Below, in pieces: positions 16,297 to 24,304 of a stretch of 64,000 nucleotides of DNA (positions are counted from its first letter, which is position 1; every line of letters starts with the position of its first letter). Source of the stretch: Pelagovum sp. HNIBRBA483 (GTDB lineage: Bacteria; Pseudomonadota; Alphaproteobacteria; Rhodobacterales; Rhodobacteraceae); the NCBI RefSeq assembly GCF_040931995.1, contig NZ_CP162412.1:2829001-2893000 (forward strand), read 5' to 3'. The position numbers and the translations under genes are program-made. The notes below the pieces were generated by a model. It searched no databases. It saw nothing but the letters and a program-made list of their open reading frames with translations, and was not told the DNA's origin.

Positions 16297-17580
16297 TTAG
16301 CGGGCGTCGAGCGCATCCTCGAGCGTGCGCAACCCCGTGCGCGGGCTTTGCACCAGCACCGCCATATTGCCGGGCTTGTGCTCATTGCGCCGCATCTTGG
16401 TGTGCGCCGCCGGAATTTCATCCCACGAAAACACTTCCGACATACACGGATCCAACCGCCGCTCGACCATCAGCTTATTGGCCGCCGCCGCCTGCTTGAG
16501 GTGCGCAAAGTGGCTGCCCTGCACGCGCTTCTGGTTCATCCACAGATAGCGTGCATCCAGCGTCAGATTGTAGCCGGAGGTGCCGGCACAGATCACGACC
16601 ATGCCGCCCTTCTTCACCACAAACACACTGACCGGCATCGTCGCCTCGCCCGGATGCTCGAACACCATATCGACGTTCACGCCCTTGCCGGTGATCTCCC
16701 AGATCGCCTTGCCGAACTTCCGCGCCTCGGACATCCATTCCTTGTATTCCGGCGTGTTGACCGTGGGCATCTGGCCCCAGCACTTGAAGTCATTACGGTT
16801 GATCACGCCCTTCGCGCCCAAGCCCATCACGAACTCGCGCTTGCTTTCATCGCTGATCACGCCAATCGCATTGGCCCCAGCCGTGTTAATCAACTGGATC
16901 GCATAGGAGCCCAAGCCCCCCGACGCACCCCAAACCAGCACATTCTGCCCCGGCTTCAGGTCATGCGGCTCATGGCCGAAAAGCATCCGGTAGGCGGTCG
17001 CCAGAGTCAGCGTGTAGCAGGCGCTCTCTTCCCATGTCAGGTGCTTCGGGCGCGGCATCAACTGCTGCGCTTGCACGCAAGTGAACTGCGCGAAAGAGCC
17101 ATCCGGCGTCTCGTAGCCCCAAATCCGCTGGCTGGCCGAATACATCGGATCGCCGCCATTGCATTCCTCGTCGTCGCCGTCGTCCTGATTGCAGTGGATC
17201 ACCACTTCGTCGCCGACCTTCCAGCGCTTCACCTTGTCGCCCACGGCCCATACGATGCCCGAGGCATCCGAACCGGCAATATGATAATCGGCCTTGTGAA
17301 CGTCGAAAGGGCTGATCGGAATGCCCAGACCGGCCCAAACGCCGTTATAATTCACTCCCGCTGCCATCACGAGAACGAGCACTTCATGGCTATCGGGCTT
17401 TGGCACATCCACCGCTTCCACCTGAAAGGCCTGCTCCGGTTCGCCATGGCGCTCGCGGCGGATCGTCCATGCGTACATCTTCGCGGGCACATGCCCCATC
17501 GGCGGCATCTCCCCGATCTCGTAGAGGTCTTTCTTCGGGGCCGCGTAGCTCGCGGCAGCAGGGTTTTGGTCGAGGGCCAT
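16297..17580 (-). CDS. ccr: Crotonyl-CoA carboxylase/reductase
   Basis: This is the key enzyme of the ethylmalonyl-CoA pathway, converting crotonyl-CoA, CO2 and NADPH to (2S)-ethylmalonyl-CoA during acetyl-CoA assimilation without isocitrate lyase. The 427-residue sequence closely matches Rhodobacter Ccr from memory. Diagnostic stretches are APKKDLYEIGEMPP, HIAGSDASGIVWAVGDKVKRWKVGDEVV, HCNQDDGDDEECNGGDPM, the NADPH loop VWGASGGLGSYA, and VDMVFEHPGEAT. The start at MALDQNP has GGAG at good spacing. It ends at a strong terminator. The presence of ecm close by, on the other strand, supports the pathway. Confidence 0.97.
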   Translation of the reverse strand: MALDQNPAAASYAAPKKDLYEIGEMPPMGHVPAKMYAWTIRRERHGEPEQAFQVEAVDVPKPDSHEVLVLVMAAGVNYNGVWAGLGIPISPFDVHKADYHIAGSDASGIVWAVGDKVKRWKVGDEVVIHCNQDDGDDEECNGGDPMYSASQRIWGYETPDGSFAQFTCVQAQQLMPRPKHLTWEESACYTLTLATAYRMLFGHEPHDLKPGQNVLVWGASGGLGSYAIQLINTAGANAIGVISDESKREFVMGLGAKGVINRNDFKCWGQMPTVNTPEYKEWMSEARKFGKAIWEITGKGVNVDMVFEHPGEATMPVSVFVVKKGGMVVICAGTSGYNLTLDARYLWMNQKRVQGSHFAHLKQAAAANKLMVERRLDPCMSEVFSWDEIPAAHTKMRRNEHKPGNMAVLVQSPRTGLRTLEDALDAR

Positions 17581-17663
17581 TCCAGTCTCCATCGGCTCGG
17601 TTCCTTCGGCTTTCGCCGCGGCGCAGAATCGCCGCCGCACCCCATGAGTACGAGACGTGAAGG

Positions 17664-17713
17664 TAACTTTGCAACCCCTGTGACTGTAATTTTGTAATTA
17701 AATTACTTTGCCG
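17664..17713. promoter_or_regulatory. Two RamB/PccR-like ACTTTGC repeats upstream of ccr
   Basis: TAACTTTGCAA at 17664-17674 and TTACTTTGCCG at 17703-17713 are direct repeats in the ccr leader region. ScfR-family regulators of acetate and propionate metabolism (RamB, PccR) recognise TTTGCAAA or AACTTTGCAAA sequences. Between them is a perfect seven-base inverted repeat, GTAATTT with AAATTAC. No such regulator is encoded in the window. Confidence 0.35.
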
Positions 17714-17726
17714 ATGCAGAAATTCC

Positions 17727-19103
17727 TTAGTTTTCTAATGCATCCGCAGAAAAATGATGCGCAATCGAGTTGGCATAGAACTGATGCGTGTCCTCCGTAT
17801 CCTCCACAATTGTCACCTGATCGCCGGTTTCACGCACGATCTTACGCTCGGTCAGCAGCGCCAGCGCGTCGCGGACCACCTCCGTCGCGGCACGGCGCGG
17901 CAGGGTCAGTCCCTTGCCCTGCAAGCCCTCGATCATCGCACCCACCTCGCGCTCCAGCTCGCCCCGTGACACGTCGCGCTGCTCCAGCAGCACCCGCGAC
18001 ACCAGCGGCACCGGCATCACCGGCACCACCTTGCGCACATGCGCCATCACCCGTGTGCCAACCGCCTCGGCCCGCTCCTCGGGCGGCACCGCACTGGCAA
18101 TCTCACTCAGCCGCACCGGCTCGCCAAAGCCTACAGAGGCCGTCCCAAACGGCTTGAAGCGGAACGACAACCGCTGCCAGAAATGCCGCAGGCTCACCCG
18201 CACAATCGTCATCATCGGCGGCTTGAACCGCCGGTTGCCGGACTTGTCCGCCTTGATCAGGAACTTGTCCTCCAGCACGCGGTCATAGTTCAGCGCCACT
18301 GGCACAAAGATCACATCACGGTCGCCCTCGGCCCAGCCATCCACCATATAGGAGAGCAGCCCCAGCTTCGGCGGCCCGACCCGCCCGTCGAGGCTCAACC
18401 CCCCCTCAGGAAAGATCGCCTGCGTCACGCCGCCCTCGGTCGACATCCGCACATAACGCGCCAAAACCTTGCGATATAACGCCCCGCGCGACCGCCGCCG
18501 GATAAAATAGGCTCCCATCATCCGCACGATCGGGCCGAGCGGCCACAGCCGCGCCCATTCACCCGCCGCATAGGACAGCGCCGATGCCCGCGACATCAGA
18601 TACCCCACCAGAATGTAATCCATGTTGGAGCGGTGGTTCATCACGAACACCACCGTCGCGTCACGATCCAGCGCTTCGACCTTGCCGATATCGAACTCGC
18701 CGAGCCGCACCCGATAGAGCGTCGTCGACACCCATTTCGCAAACCGTGTCCCGATGGTGAAATAGGCCGTGGCCGAAAATCCCGGCACGATCTCCCGCGC
18801 ATAGTGCCCTGCCTTCTCAAAGGCCACGTTCTCCGGCACATGCTCTTCCTTGGCATAGTCCACGATCGCCCGCGTCACCTCGGGATCATAGATCAGCCGC
18901 TGGATCATATCGTAGCGCCGCGCCAGCTTGAACGGCTCAATGGGCCGCGCCAACCGCTTGTTCAATTCCCCCACCGCCCGTTCCATCCTCCGGCGGAAGA
19001 ACCACCGCACCGACGGGAACAGAAAATGCGAGGCGAAGGTCACCGCCGCAAAAAGCAAAATGAGGATCAACAGCCAGAGCGGCAGCGTAACCGTATTCGA
19101 CAT
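17727..19103 (-). CDS. PlsB/PlsC-like glycerolipid acyltransferase
   Basis: The 458-residue protein has one N-terminal hydrophobic helix (residues 8-30) and a basic stretch, placing it at the inner membrane. It carries acyltransferase block I NHRSNMD (H157-X4-D162), block II near GAYFIRRRSRG (198-207) and block III FPEGG (231-235). It is longer than typical PlsC (about 240) and shorter than PlsB (about 800), matching the intermediate alphaproteobacterial glycerol-3-phosphate acyltransferase-like group. It likely acylates a glycerol phosphate for phospholipid synthesis. It lies upstream of ccr on the same strand and divergent from ecm. Confidence 0.88.
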   Translation of the reverse strand: MSNTVTLPLWLLILILLFAAVTFASHFLFPSVRWFFRRRMERAVGELNKRLARPIEPFKLARRYDMIQRLIYDPEVTRAIVDYAKEEHVPENVAFEKAGHYAREIVPGFSATAYFTIGTRFAKWVSTTLYRVRLGEFDIGKVEALDRDATVVFVMNHRSNMDYILVGYLMSRASALSYAAGEWARLWPLGPIVRMMGAYFIRRRSRGALYRKVLARYVRMSTEGGVTQAIFPEGGLSLDGRVGPPKLGLLSYMVDGWAEGDRDVIFVPVALNYDRVLEDKFLIKADKSGNRRFKPPMMTIVRVSLRHFWQRLSFRFKPFGTASVGFGEPVRLSEIASAVPPEERAEAVGTRVMAHVRKVVPVMPVPLVSRVLLEQRDVSRGELEREVGAMIEGLQGKGLTLPRRAATEVVRDALALLTERKIVRETGDQVTIVEDTEDTHQFYANSIAHHFSADALEN

Positions 19104-19162
19104 ACCCCTTCATGACAGGGTTCTGCGCGCTGGTAAATCCGCTCATGCCGCAACGCAGCGAA

Positions 19163-19191
19163 TTGACAAAGGCATAAAATGTCCGCTACCA
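19163..19191 (+). promoter_or_regulatory. Candidate promoter of ecm
   Basis: A perfect TTGACA box is followed, 17 bases later, by CTACCA, a weak match to the CTATAT -10 of this group. It lies about 50 bases before the ecm start in the divergent region. Confidence 0.4.
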
Positions 19192-19238
19192 GTCTTTTTG
19201 AGAAATAAAATTGCGTGATCCCGATTCAGGAGCCCGAT

Positions 19239-21218
19239 ATGTCGCAGATGCAGCAAACCCGTGAGAAAGATCGCCCGTGGTTGTTCCGCACCTATGCCGG
19301 TCACTCCACCGCTGCCGCGTCCAACGCCCTCTACCGCGCGAATCTCGCCAAAGGTCAAACGGGCCTCTCCGTCGCCTTCGATCTCCCCACGCAAACGGGC
19401 TATGATAGCGACCATGTGCTGGCAACCGGCGAGGTCGGCAAGGTCGGCGTTCCGGTCTGCCATCTGGGCGACATGCGCGCGCTCTTCGATCAGATCCCGC
19501 TCGAACAAATGAACACCTCGATGACGATCAACGCCACCGCGCCGTGGCTCCTCGCGCTATACATCGCCGTGGCCGAGGAACAGGGCGCCGACGTGACCCA
19601 GCTTCAAGGCACCGTACAGAACGACATTATCAAGGAATACCTCTCTCGCGGCACCTACATCTGCCCGCCCGAGCCGTCCTTGCGGATGATCACCGATGTC
19701 GCCGCCTACACCCGCGAGCATCTGCCCAAGTGGAACCCGATGAACGTCTGCTCCTACCACTTGCAAGAGGCCGGCGCGACGCCCGAGCAAGAGCTCGCCT
19801 TCGCCCTCGCCACCGCCACCGCCGTGCTGGATGATCTGCGCGGCAAGGTCAGCGAAGCCGATTTCCCCGCTATGGTTGGCCGCATTTCGTTTTTCGTAAA
19901 TGCCGGCATCCGTTTCGTGACCGAAATCTGCAAAATGCGCGCTTTTGTCGAATTATGGGATGAGATTTGCGAAACCCGCTACGGCGTCACAGATCCAAAA
20001 TACCGCCGCTTCCGTTACGGCGTTCAGGTCAATTCCCTCGGCCTGACCGAACAACAGCCCGAAAATAACGTGTATCGTATTCTCGTCGAAATGCTCGCCG
20101 TCACGCTCTCGAAAAAGGCCCGCGCCCGCGCCGTGCAATTGCCCGCATGGAACGAAGCCCTCGGCCTGCCCCGCCCGTGGGATCAACAATGGTCGCTCCG
20201 TATGCAGCAAATTCTGGCTTACGAAACCGACCTTTTGGAATTTGATGATATTTTTGATGAAAACCCCGCCATCGAACGCAAAACCGAGGAGCTAAAAACA
20301 AACGCCCGCCGCGAATTGGATCAGATCGACGCAATGGGCGGTGCGGTCAAAGCCATCGAATTCATGAAGTCCCGCCTCGTCGCCGCCAATAGCGACCGCA
20401 TCGCCAATATCGAAAGCGGCACCACCACCATCGTCGGCGTCAACCGCTGGACAGAGGCAGAACCCTCCCCCCTCACCGCGGGCGACGACAGCATCATGAC
20501 CGTCGATGCCGCCGCCGAAGCCGACCAACTGGCCCGCCTGTCCGCTTGGCGCGAGAGCCGCGACAGCACCGCCGTCGCCGCCGCGCTCGCCCAGCTCCGC
20601 CAAGCCGCCGCCGATGGCAGCAACGTCATGCCTGCCTCCATCGCCTGCGCCCGCGCTGGCGTCACCACCGGCGAATGGGCGGATGAAATCCGCGCCGCCT
20701 TCGGCCAATATCGCGCGCCCACAGGCGTCTCGCCCAACCCGTCAAACCGCACCGAAGGTCTGGAAGATCTCCGCGCAGAGGTCGATACCGTCTCCGCCCG
20801 CTTAGGCCGCCGCCTCGCCTTCCTGATGGCCAAACCCGGGCTAGACGGGCATTCCAACGGCGCCGAGCAAATCGCCACCCGCGCCCGCGACTGCGGCATG
20901 GAAATCACCTATGACGGCATCCGCCTCACCCCGCAGGAAATCGTCAATGCTGCGCTCGAAAAACGCCCGCATGTGATCGGCCTTTCGATTCTTTCCGGCT
21001 CGCATATGCCCTTGGCCGAAGAGGTTCTAAAACGTCTCGCTGAAAACGGCCTTGCCGATATTCCGGTGGTTGCTGGTGGCATTATTCCGGCAAATGACGC
21101 CGAAAAACTGCGCGCCCTCGGTGTTGCCCGCGTTTATACGCCTAAAGATTTTGAATTAAATACGATCATGCGCGATTTAATCCTACTGGCCGACCCAGCT
21201 AAAATAGCCGCCGAATAA
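19239..21218 (+). CDS. ecm: Ethylmalonyl-CoA mutase (coenzyme B12-dependent)
   Basis: Ecm rearranges (2R)-ethylmalonyl-CoA to methylsuccinyl-CoA in the ethylmalonyl-CoA pathway. The 659-residue protein has the mutase barrel, starting RPWLFRTYAGHSTAAASNALYRANLAKGQTGLSVAFDLPTQTGYDSDH-type sequence, and the cobalamin domain with DGHSNG (DxHxxG at 536-541) plus GLSILSGSH and VVAGGIIP. The GQTGLSVAFDLPTQ region and adjacency to ccr favour Ecm over methylmalonyl-CoA mutase. AGGAG stands six bases before the chosen ATG. No cobalamin riboswitch is seen upstream. Confidence 0.93.
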   Translation: MSQMQQTREKDRPWLFRTYAGHSTAAASNALYRANLAKGQTGLSVAFDLPTQTGYDSDHVLATGEVGKVGVPVCHLGDMRALFDQIPLEQMNTSMTINATAPWLLALYIAVAEEQGADVTQLQGTVQNDIIKEYLSRGTYICPPEPSLRMITDVAAYTREHLPKWNPMNVCSYHLQEAGATPEQELAFALATATAVLDDLRGKVSEADFPAMVGRISFFVNAGIRFVTEICKMRAFVELWDEICETRYGVTDPKYRRFRYGVQVNSLGLTEQQPENNVYRILVEMLAVTLSKKARARAVQLPAWNEALGLPRPWDQQWSLRMQQILAYETDLLEFDDIFDENPAIERKTEELKTNARRELDQIDAMGGAVKAIEFMKSRLVAANSDRIANIESGTTTIVGVNRWTEAEPSPLTAGDDSIMTVDAAAEADQLARLSAWRESRDSTAVAAALAQLRQAAADGSNVMPASIACARAGVTTGEWADEIRAAFGQYRAPTGVSPNPSNRTEGLEDLRAEVDTVSARLGRRLAFLMAKPGLDGHSNGAEQIATRARDCGMEITYDGIRLTPQEIVNAALEKRPHVIGLSILSGSHMPLAEEVLKRLAENGLADIPVVAGGIIPANDAEKLRALGVARVYTPKDFELNTIMRDLILLADPAKIAAE

Positions 21219-21255
21219 AAATACTTTTCAAATAGCTTTTTAGTTGTATTAAATA

Positions 21256-21271
21256 GGCGATCAATATCGCC
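21256..21271. promoter_or_regulatory. Inverted repeat just before the hns-like start
   Basis: GGCGAT-CAAT-ATCGCC is a perfect six-base-pair inverted repeat ending four bases before the GGAG ribosome site of the H-NS-like gene. It could be an operator or a leader hairpin controlling translation. Confidence 0.4.
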
Positions 21272-21285
21272 AAATGGAGCTATTT

Positions 21286-21606
21286 ATGTCTCTCGATCTT
21301 TATTCAATGTCCCGTGCCGAGTTGGAAGCGCTTCAAAAAGATGTGGCGAAAGCGTTGAAAGACGTTGACGCCCGCGAAATGAAAGCCGCCCGCGCCGCTG
21401 CCGAAGCCGCCGCCGCGGAACATGGTTTCAGCCTTGCTGAACTGTTGGGCGATGGCCGCAAGGCCCGCAAGACCCGTGGTCCCGTCCCACCGAAGTACCG
21501 CAACCCCGACAACGCCGACGAAACATGGACAGGCCGTGGCCGCAAGCCGCGCTGGGTCGCCGCCGCCGAGGAAGCCGGTCACGATATCTCTGAATTCGAG
21601 ATCTGA
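21286..21606 (+). CDS. H-NS family nucleoid protein (HvrA-like)
   Basis: The 106-residue protein has an N-terminal helical, alanine-rich oligomerisation region (residues 1-60). A short basic linker (KARKTRG) leads to the C-terminal H-NS DNA-binding motif YRNPDNADETWTGRGRKPRW (71-90), the form found in HvrA and other alphaproteobacterial H-NS proteins. Such proteins bind AT-rich DNA and silence or tune gene expression; HvrA adjusts photosynthesis and nitrogenase genes in Rhodobacter. The ATG is preceded by GGAG. Its 5' region is AT-rich and holds a palindrome that might be a self-regulatory site. Confidence 0.93.
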   Translation: MSLDLYSMSRAELEALQKDVAKALKDVDAREMKAARAAAEAAAAEHGFSLAELLGDGRKARKTRGPVPPKYRNPDNADETWTGRGRKPRWVAAAEEAGHDISEFEI

Positions 21607-21615
21607 TAAAAGCAG

Positions 21616-21638
21616 GCGCGGGCCATCGCGGCCCGCGC
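21616..21638. terminator. Shared hairpin between the hns-like gene and the convergent DUF4329-like gene
   Basis: Nine base pairs (GCGCGGGCC with GGCCCGCGC) flank a five-base loop. On the minus strand it is followed by CTGCTTTTA, a short T-rich tail, and it abuts the stop codon of that gene. Confidence 0.55.
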
Positions 21639-22201
21639 TACTCCCGCAGCTTTTCCAAAAGCGCCTCATAACTGTAGCGCTCGGCGATCGTCCCGTTCGT
21701 ACCCTTGTAAAAGCCCGGCGCCATCGCCAGGCAGCCAATCCCGCAGACCTGCCGCACTTCCATCAGCACCGTATCAACAAACCACAGCCGCCCGCCCGGT
21801 GTGGCGACATAGCCGTTGATCCGCAACTCGGCATCACCCTCGATGTCGATATCGCTCGGGATTTCACCAAAGTAATCCTCATCGAACCCGCCATGCGTAT
21901 GATACGAGGCAACCACCGCCATATTGTCAGGCAGGTCCATATTGCAGCCATCATGGGTGCCTTCCACTGCCCGCGTCGCGGTCAACGTGCCATCGGCAAG
22001 ATAGCCAATAAAGCCACAATATTCCTTCCGCTTGCGAAAGGACGCGCTCTGTAGCCGCTCAAGCGTTTCCCGCGCCACTGCCAGCTCTGCCGCGTCCTGC
22101 GCTATAGACGGCGTCACAAGGGCCGCAGCGCCCGCCAGTGCCAACGCCAAAAGCCGCGCTCCGCTCAAGCGCTTTCTTCCGCCTGCAGGCCCATGCCCCA
22201 T
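21638..22201 (-). CDS. Exported JAMM-like protein (DUF4329-type)
   Basis: The 187-residue product has a signal peptide (to about SIAQ, residues 16-34). The mature region carries E60, then H101-T-H103, then S116-D-I-D119, arranged like the metal-binding E...HxH...SxxD set of JAMM/MPN+ metalloproteases; the spacing between HxH and S is long. Four cysteines in the mature part (EYCGF, DGCNM, CGIGC) suggest disulfides. It resembles DUF4329 proteins, whose role is not well described. Peptide or isopeptide hydrolysis in the periplasm is an inference. Start at 22201 is an ATG; an upstream TTG is an alternative. Confidence 0.75.
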   Translation of the reverse strand: MGHGPAGGRKRLSGARLLALALAGAAALVTPSIAQDAAELAVARETLERLQSASFRKRKEYCGFIGYLADGTLTATRAVEGTHDGCNMDLPDNMAVVASYHTHGGFDEDYFGEIPSDIDIEGDAELRINGYVATPGGRLWFVDTVLMEVRQVCGIGCLAMAPGFYKGTNGTIAERYSYEALLEKLRE

Positions 22202-22221
22202 TTCCAACGCCCTCAAAAATC

Positions 22222-22237
22222 TCTACCGTTTGGTCAA
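22222..22237. promoter_or_regulatory. Possible RutR-like half-conserved box before deoD
   Basis: TCTACCGTTTGGTCAA keeps the whole right half (TGGTCAA) and four of seven left-half positions of the RutR consensus TTGACCAnnTGGTCAA. It lies 31 bases before the deoD start, so a repressor there could block transcription. Confidence 0.3.
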
Positions 22238-22267
22238 TCTAGTTCGATTATTCCCAAGAGGCCAAGA

Positions 22268-22972
22268 ATGACCATCCATATCGGCGCCAATCCAGGTGAC
22301 ATTGCTGAAACCGTGCTGATGCCGGGCGACCCCTATCGCGCAAAATGGGCGGCAGAGACGTTTCTCAAAGACGCCGTCTGCGTCAATCAGGTGCGCGGTA
22401 TGCTCGGCTTCACCGGCACTTGGAACAGCCACCGCGTCACCATCCAAGGCTCGGGCATGGGCATGCCATCGCTGTCGATCTACGCCAATGAGCTGATCCG
22501 CGATTTCGGCGCGCAAACCCTCATCCGCATCGGCTCCTGCGGCGGCATGCAGGATCACGTCGGCATCCGCGACGTGGTGCTGGCAATGACCGCCTCCACC
22601 GTCTCGACCCCCTCGCGCGGCATCTTCCGCGAGCTGAGCTTCGCACCTTGCGCCGATTGGGGCCTGCTCTCCGCTGCCGCTGCGGCAGCACAGACATTGG
22701 GCGCGAAAACCCATGTCGGCGGCATCTATTCCTCGGATGTGTTCTACGATGAGCGCCCCGACCTTAACGAGCAGATGGAGCGCCACGGCATCCTCGCCGT
22801 CGAGATGGAAGCGGCAGAGCTCTACACCCTCGCCGCCCGCTACGGCCGCCGCGCGCTGGCGGTGCTCACGGTGTCGGACCACCTCAAAACGCATGAAGCC
22901 CTCCCCGCCGAGGACCGCGAGAAAAGCTTTGGCGACATGGTCGAAATCGCACTGACGGCGGCGTTCGCGTAA
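22268..22972 (+). CDS. deoD: Purine-nucleoside phosphorylase, DeoD type
   Basis: DeoD splits purine ribo- or deoxyribonucleosides with phosphate to free base and sugar-1-phosphate. The 234-residue length and sequence fit the hexameric NP-II class: [85 protein letters not shown] and LTVSDHL with the catalytic aspartate. The ATG follows AAGAGG. It sits beside urate-degrading genes, so it probably supplies bases from nucleosides to that pathway. It is convergent with puuD (six-base gap). Confidence 0.96.
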   Translation: MTIHIGANPGDIAETVLMPGDPYRAKWAAETFLKDAVCVNQVRGMLGFTGTWNSHRVTIQGSGMGMPSLSIYANELIRDFGAQTLIRIGSCGGMQDHVGIRDVVLAMTASTVSTPSRGIFRELSFAPCADWGLLSAAAAAAQTLGAKTHVGGIYSSDVFYDERPDLNEQMERHGILAVEMEAAELYTLAARYGRRALAVLTVSDHLKTHEALPAEDREKSFGDMVEIALTAAFA

Positions 22973-22978
22973 CCCGCG

Positions 22979-24205
22979 TCAGCCGTCCACGCTGCGGAAC
23001 CATGCACGGATCAGCGCACGTTCTTCGTCGCTGATCCCCGATAGGTTCGCCGGCGGCATCGCATGGGTCACGCCCGATTGCACATAGATCGCCTCTGCCT
23101 GCAGGGCGATCTGCTGCGGCGTTTCCAGCATCACACCTTTCGGCGGCCAAAGCAGCCCGTTCCACACCGGCTCCGCCGCATGGCACATCGAACAACGCCC
23201 GATCACCACGTCATGCACCTCGTCGAAGGTTTCCGCCGCCGCATAGCGCTCGGCCATCGGCGTCCATGCCTTGGCCTCTTCTTCTTCCCAGTCATAGAGC
23301 GGCGCGCTCGACAGCCACGCGACGATGATGAACAAGATCACCGTCACCGCCCATGTCCATGTTGGGTTGCCTTTGCGCGCATGCACTGTGTTGAAATAAT
23401 GCCTGATCGTCACCCCCATGAGGAAGATCAGGCTCGCGATCAGCCAATTATACTCACTCGCAAATGCCAGCGGGTAGTGATTGCTCAGCATCAGGAAGAT
23501 CACCGGCAGCGTCAGGTAGTTGTTATGGGTCGAGCGCTGCTTGGCGATCTTGCCAAACATCGGATCAGGCGCTTTCCCCGCGATCAGGTCCGCCACCACG
23601 ATCTTTTGGTTCGGGATGATGATGAAGAACACGTTCGCCGACATGATCGTCGCCGTGAACGCTCCCAGATGCAGCAGCGCCGCGCGGCCTGAAAAGACGT
23701 TGGTATAAAACAGCGCCATGCCCACCAACACCGCAAACAGCGCCACCATCAGCACCGTCTGGTTGGCATTCACGAAGGTCTTGCACAGCTGGTTATAGAC
23801 CACCCAGCCAAAGGCCAGTGACGCCACCGAAATCGCCACCCCCTGCCACACGGCAATATCCAGCACCGCCGGATCAATGAGGAACATCTCCCCACCGAGG
23901 TAGTAAACCAGTGCCAGCAGCGCAAAGCCCGAAAGCCAGGTCGAATAGCTCTCCCATTTGAACCAAACAAGCCCATCAGGCATGTTCTTCGGGGCCACCA
24001 GATATTTCTGGATATGGTAGAAGCCACCCCCGTGGACCTGCCATTCCTCGCCATCCGCGCCGGTGTCGAGGTCACGGTCGCGATGCAGGCCCAGATCAAG
24101 CGCGATGAAATAGAAGGATGACCCGATCCACGCGATTGCAGTGATCACATGCAGCCAGCGCACTGCAAATTCCAGCCACTCCATGAGCAGGGCAAAGTCA
24201 TACAT
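22979..24205 (-). CDS. puuD: Membrane urate oxidase (urate hydroxylase) PuuD
   Basis: PuuD oxidises urate to 5-hydroxyisourate and passes electrons to the respiratory chain rather than to O2. The 408-residue protein has about eight to nine membrane helices of the DUF989 domain, starting near LEFAVRWLHVITAIAWIGSSFYFIALDLGL. It ends with a cytochrome c domain whose haem motif C338-S-M-C341-H342 is followed by HAMPPAN carrying the likely axial methionine. This fusion is the defining architecture of PuuD. It is divergent from the LysR gene, its likely regulator, and part of a dispersed urate-to-glyoxylate set. Confidence 0.95.
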   Translation of the reverse strand: MYDFALLMEWLEFAVRWLHVITAIAWIGSSFYFIALDLGLHRDRDLDTGADGEEWQVHGGGFYHIQKYLVAPKNMPDGLVWFKWESYSTWLSGFALLALVYYLGGEMFLIDPAVLDIAVWQGVAISVASLAFGWVVYNQLCKTFVNANQTVLMVALFAVLVGMALFYTNVFSGRAALLHLGAFTATIMSANVFFIIIPNQKIVVADLIAGKAPDPMFGKIAKQRSTHNNYLTLPVIFLMLSNHYPLAFASEYNWLIASLIFLMGVTIRHYFNTVHARKGNPTWTWAVTVILFIIVAWLSSAPLYDWEEEEAKAWTPMAERYAAAETFDEVHDVVIGRCSMCHAAEPVWNGLLWPPKGVMLETPQQIALQAEAIYVQSGVTHAMPPANLSGISDEERALIRAWFRSVDG

Positions 24206-24304
24206 AACGGCGTCCCTCCGTTGCCTTTGACGCAGAGGCTATACCGCGAAGTATTTATTTGTTAATCCATCAAATCGGTGAACACTTTCAAACGGTGCTT
24301 GATA

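Noticed and set aside
16348-17697. Plus-strand open frame of about 449 codons opposite ccr
   Set aside because: Antisense to ccr, which is unmistakable; no motif and an arginine/histidine-rich composition.
19104-19238. Cobalamin riboswitch upstream of ecm
   Set aside because: Only about 135 bases separate the divergent genes and no B12-box-like sequence is seen.
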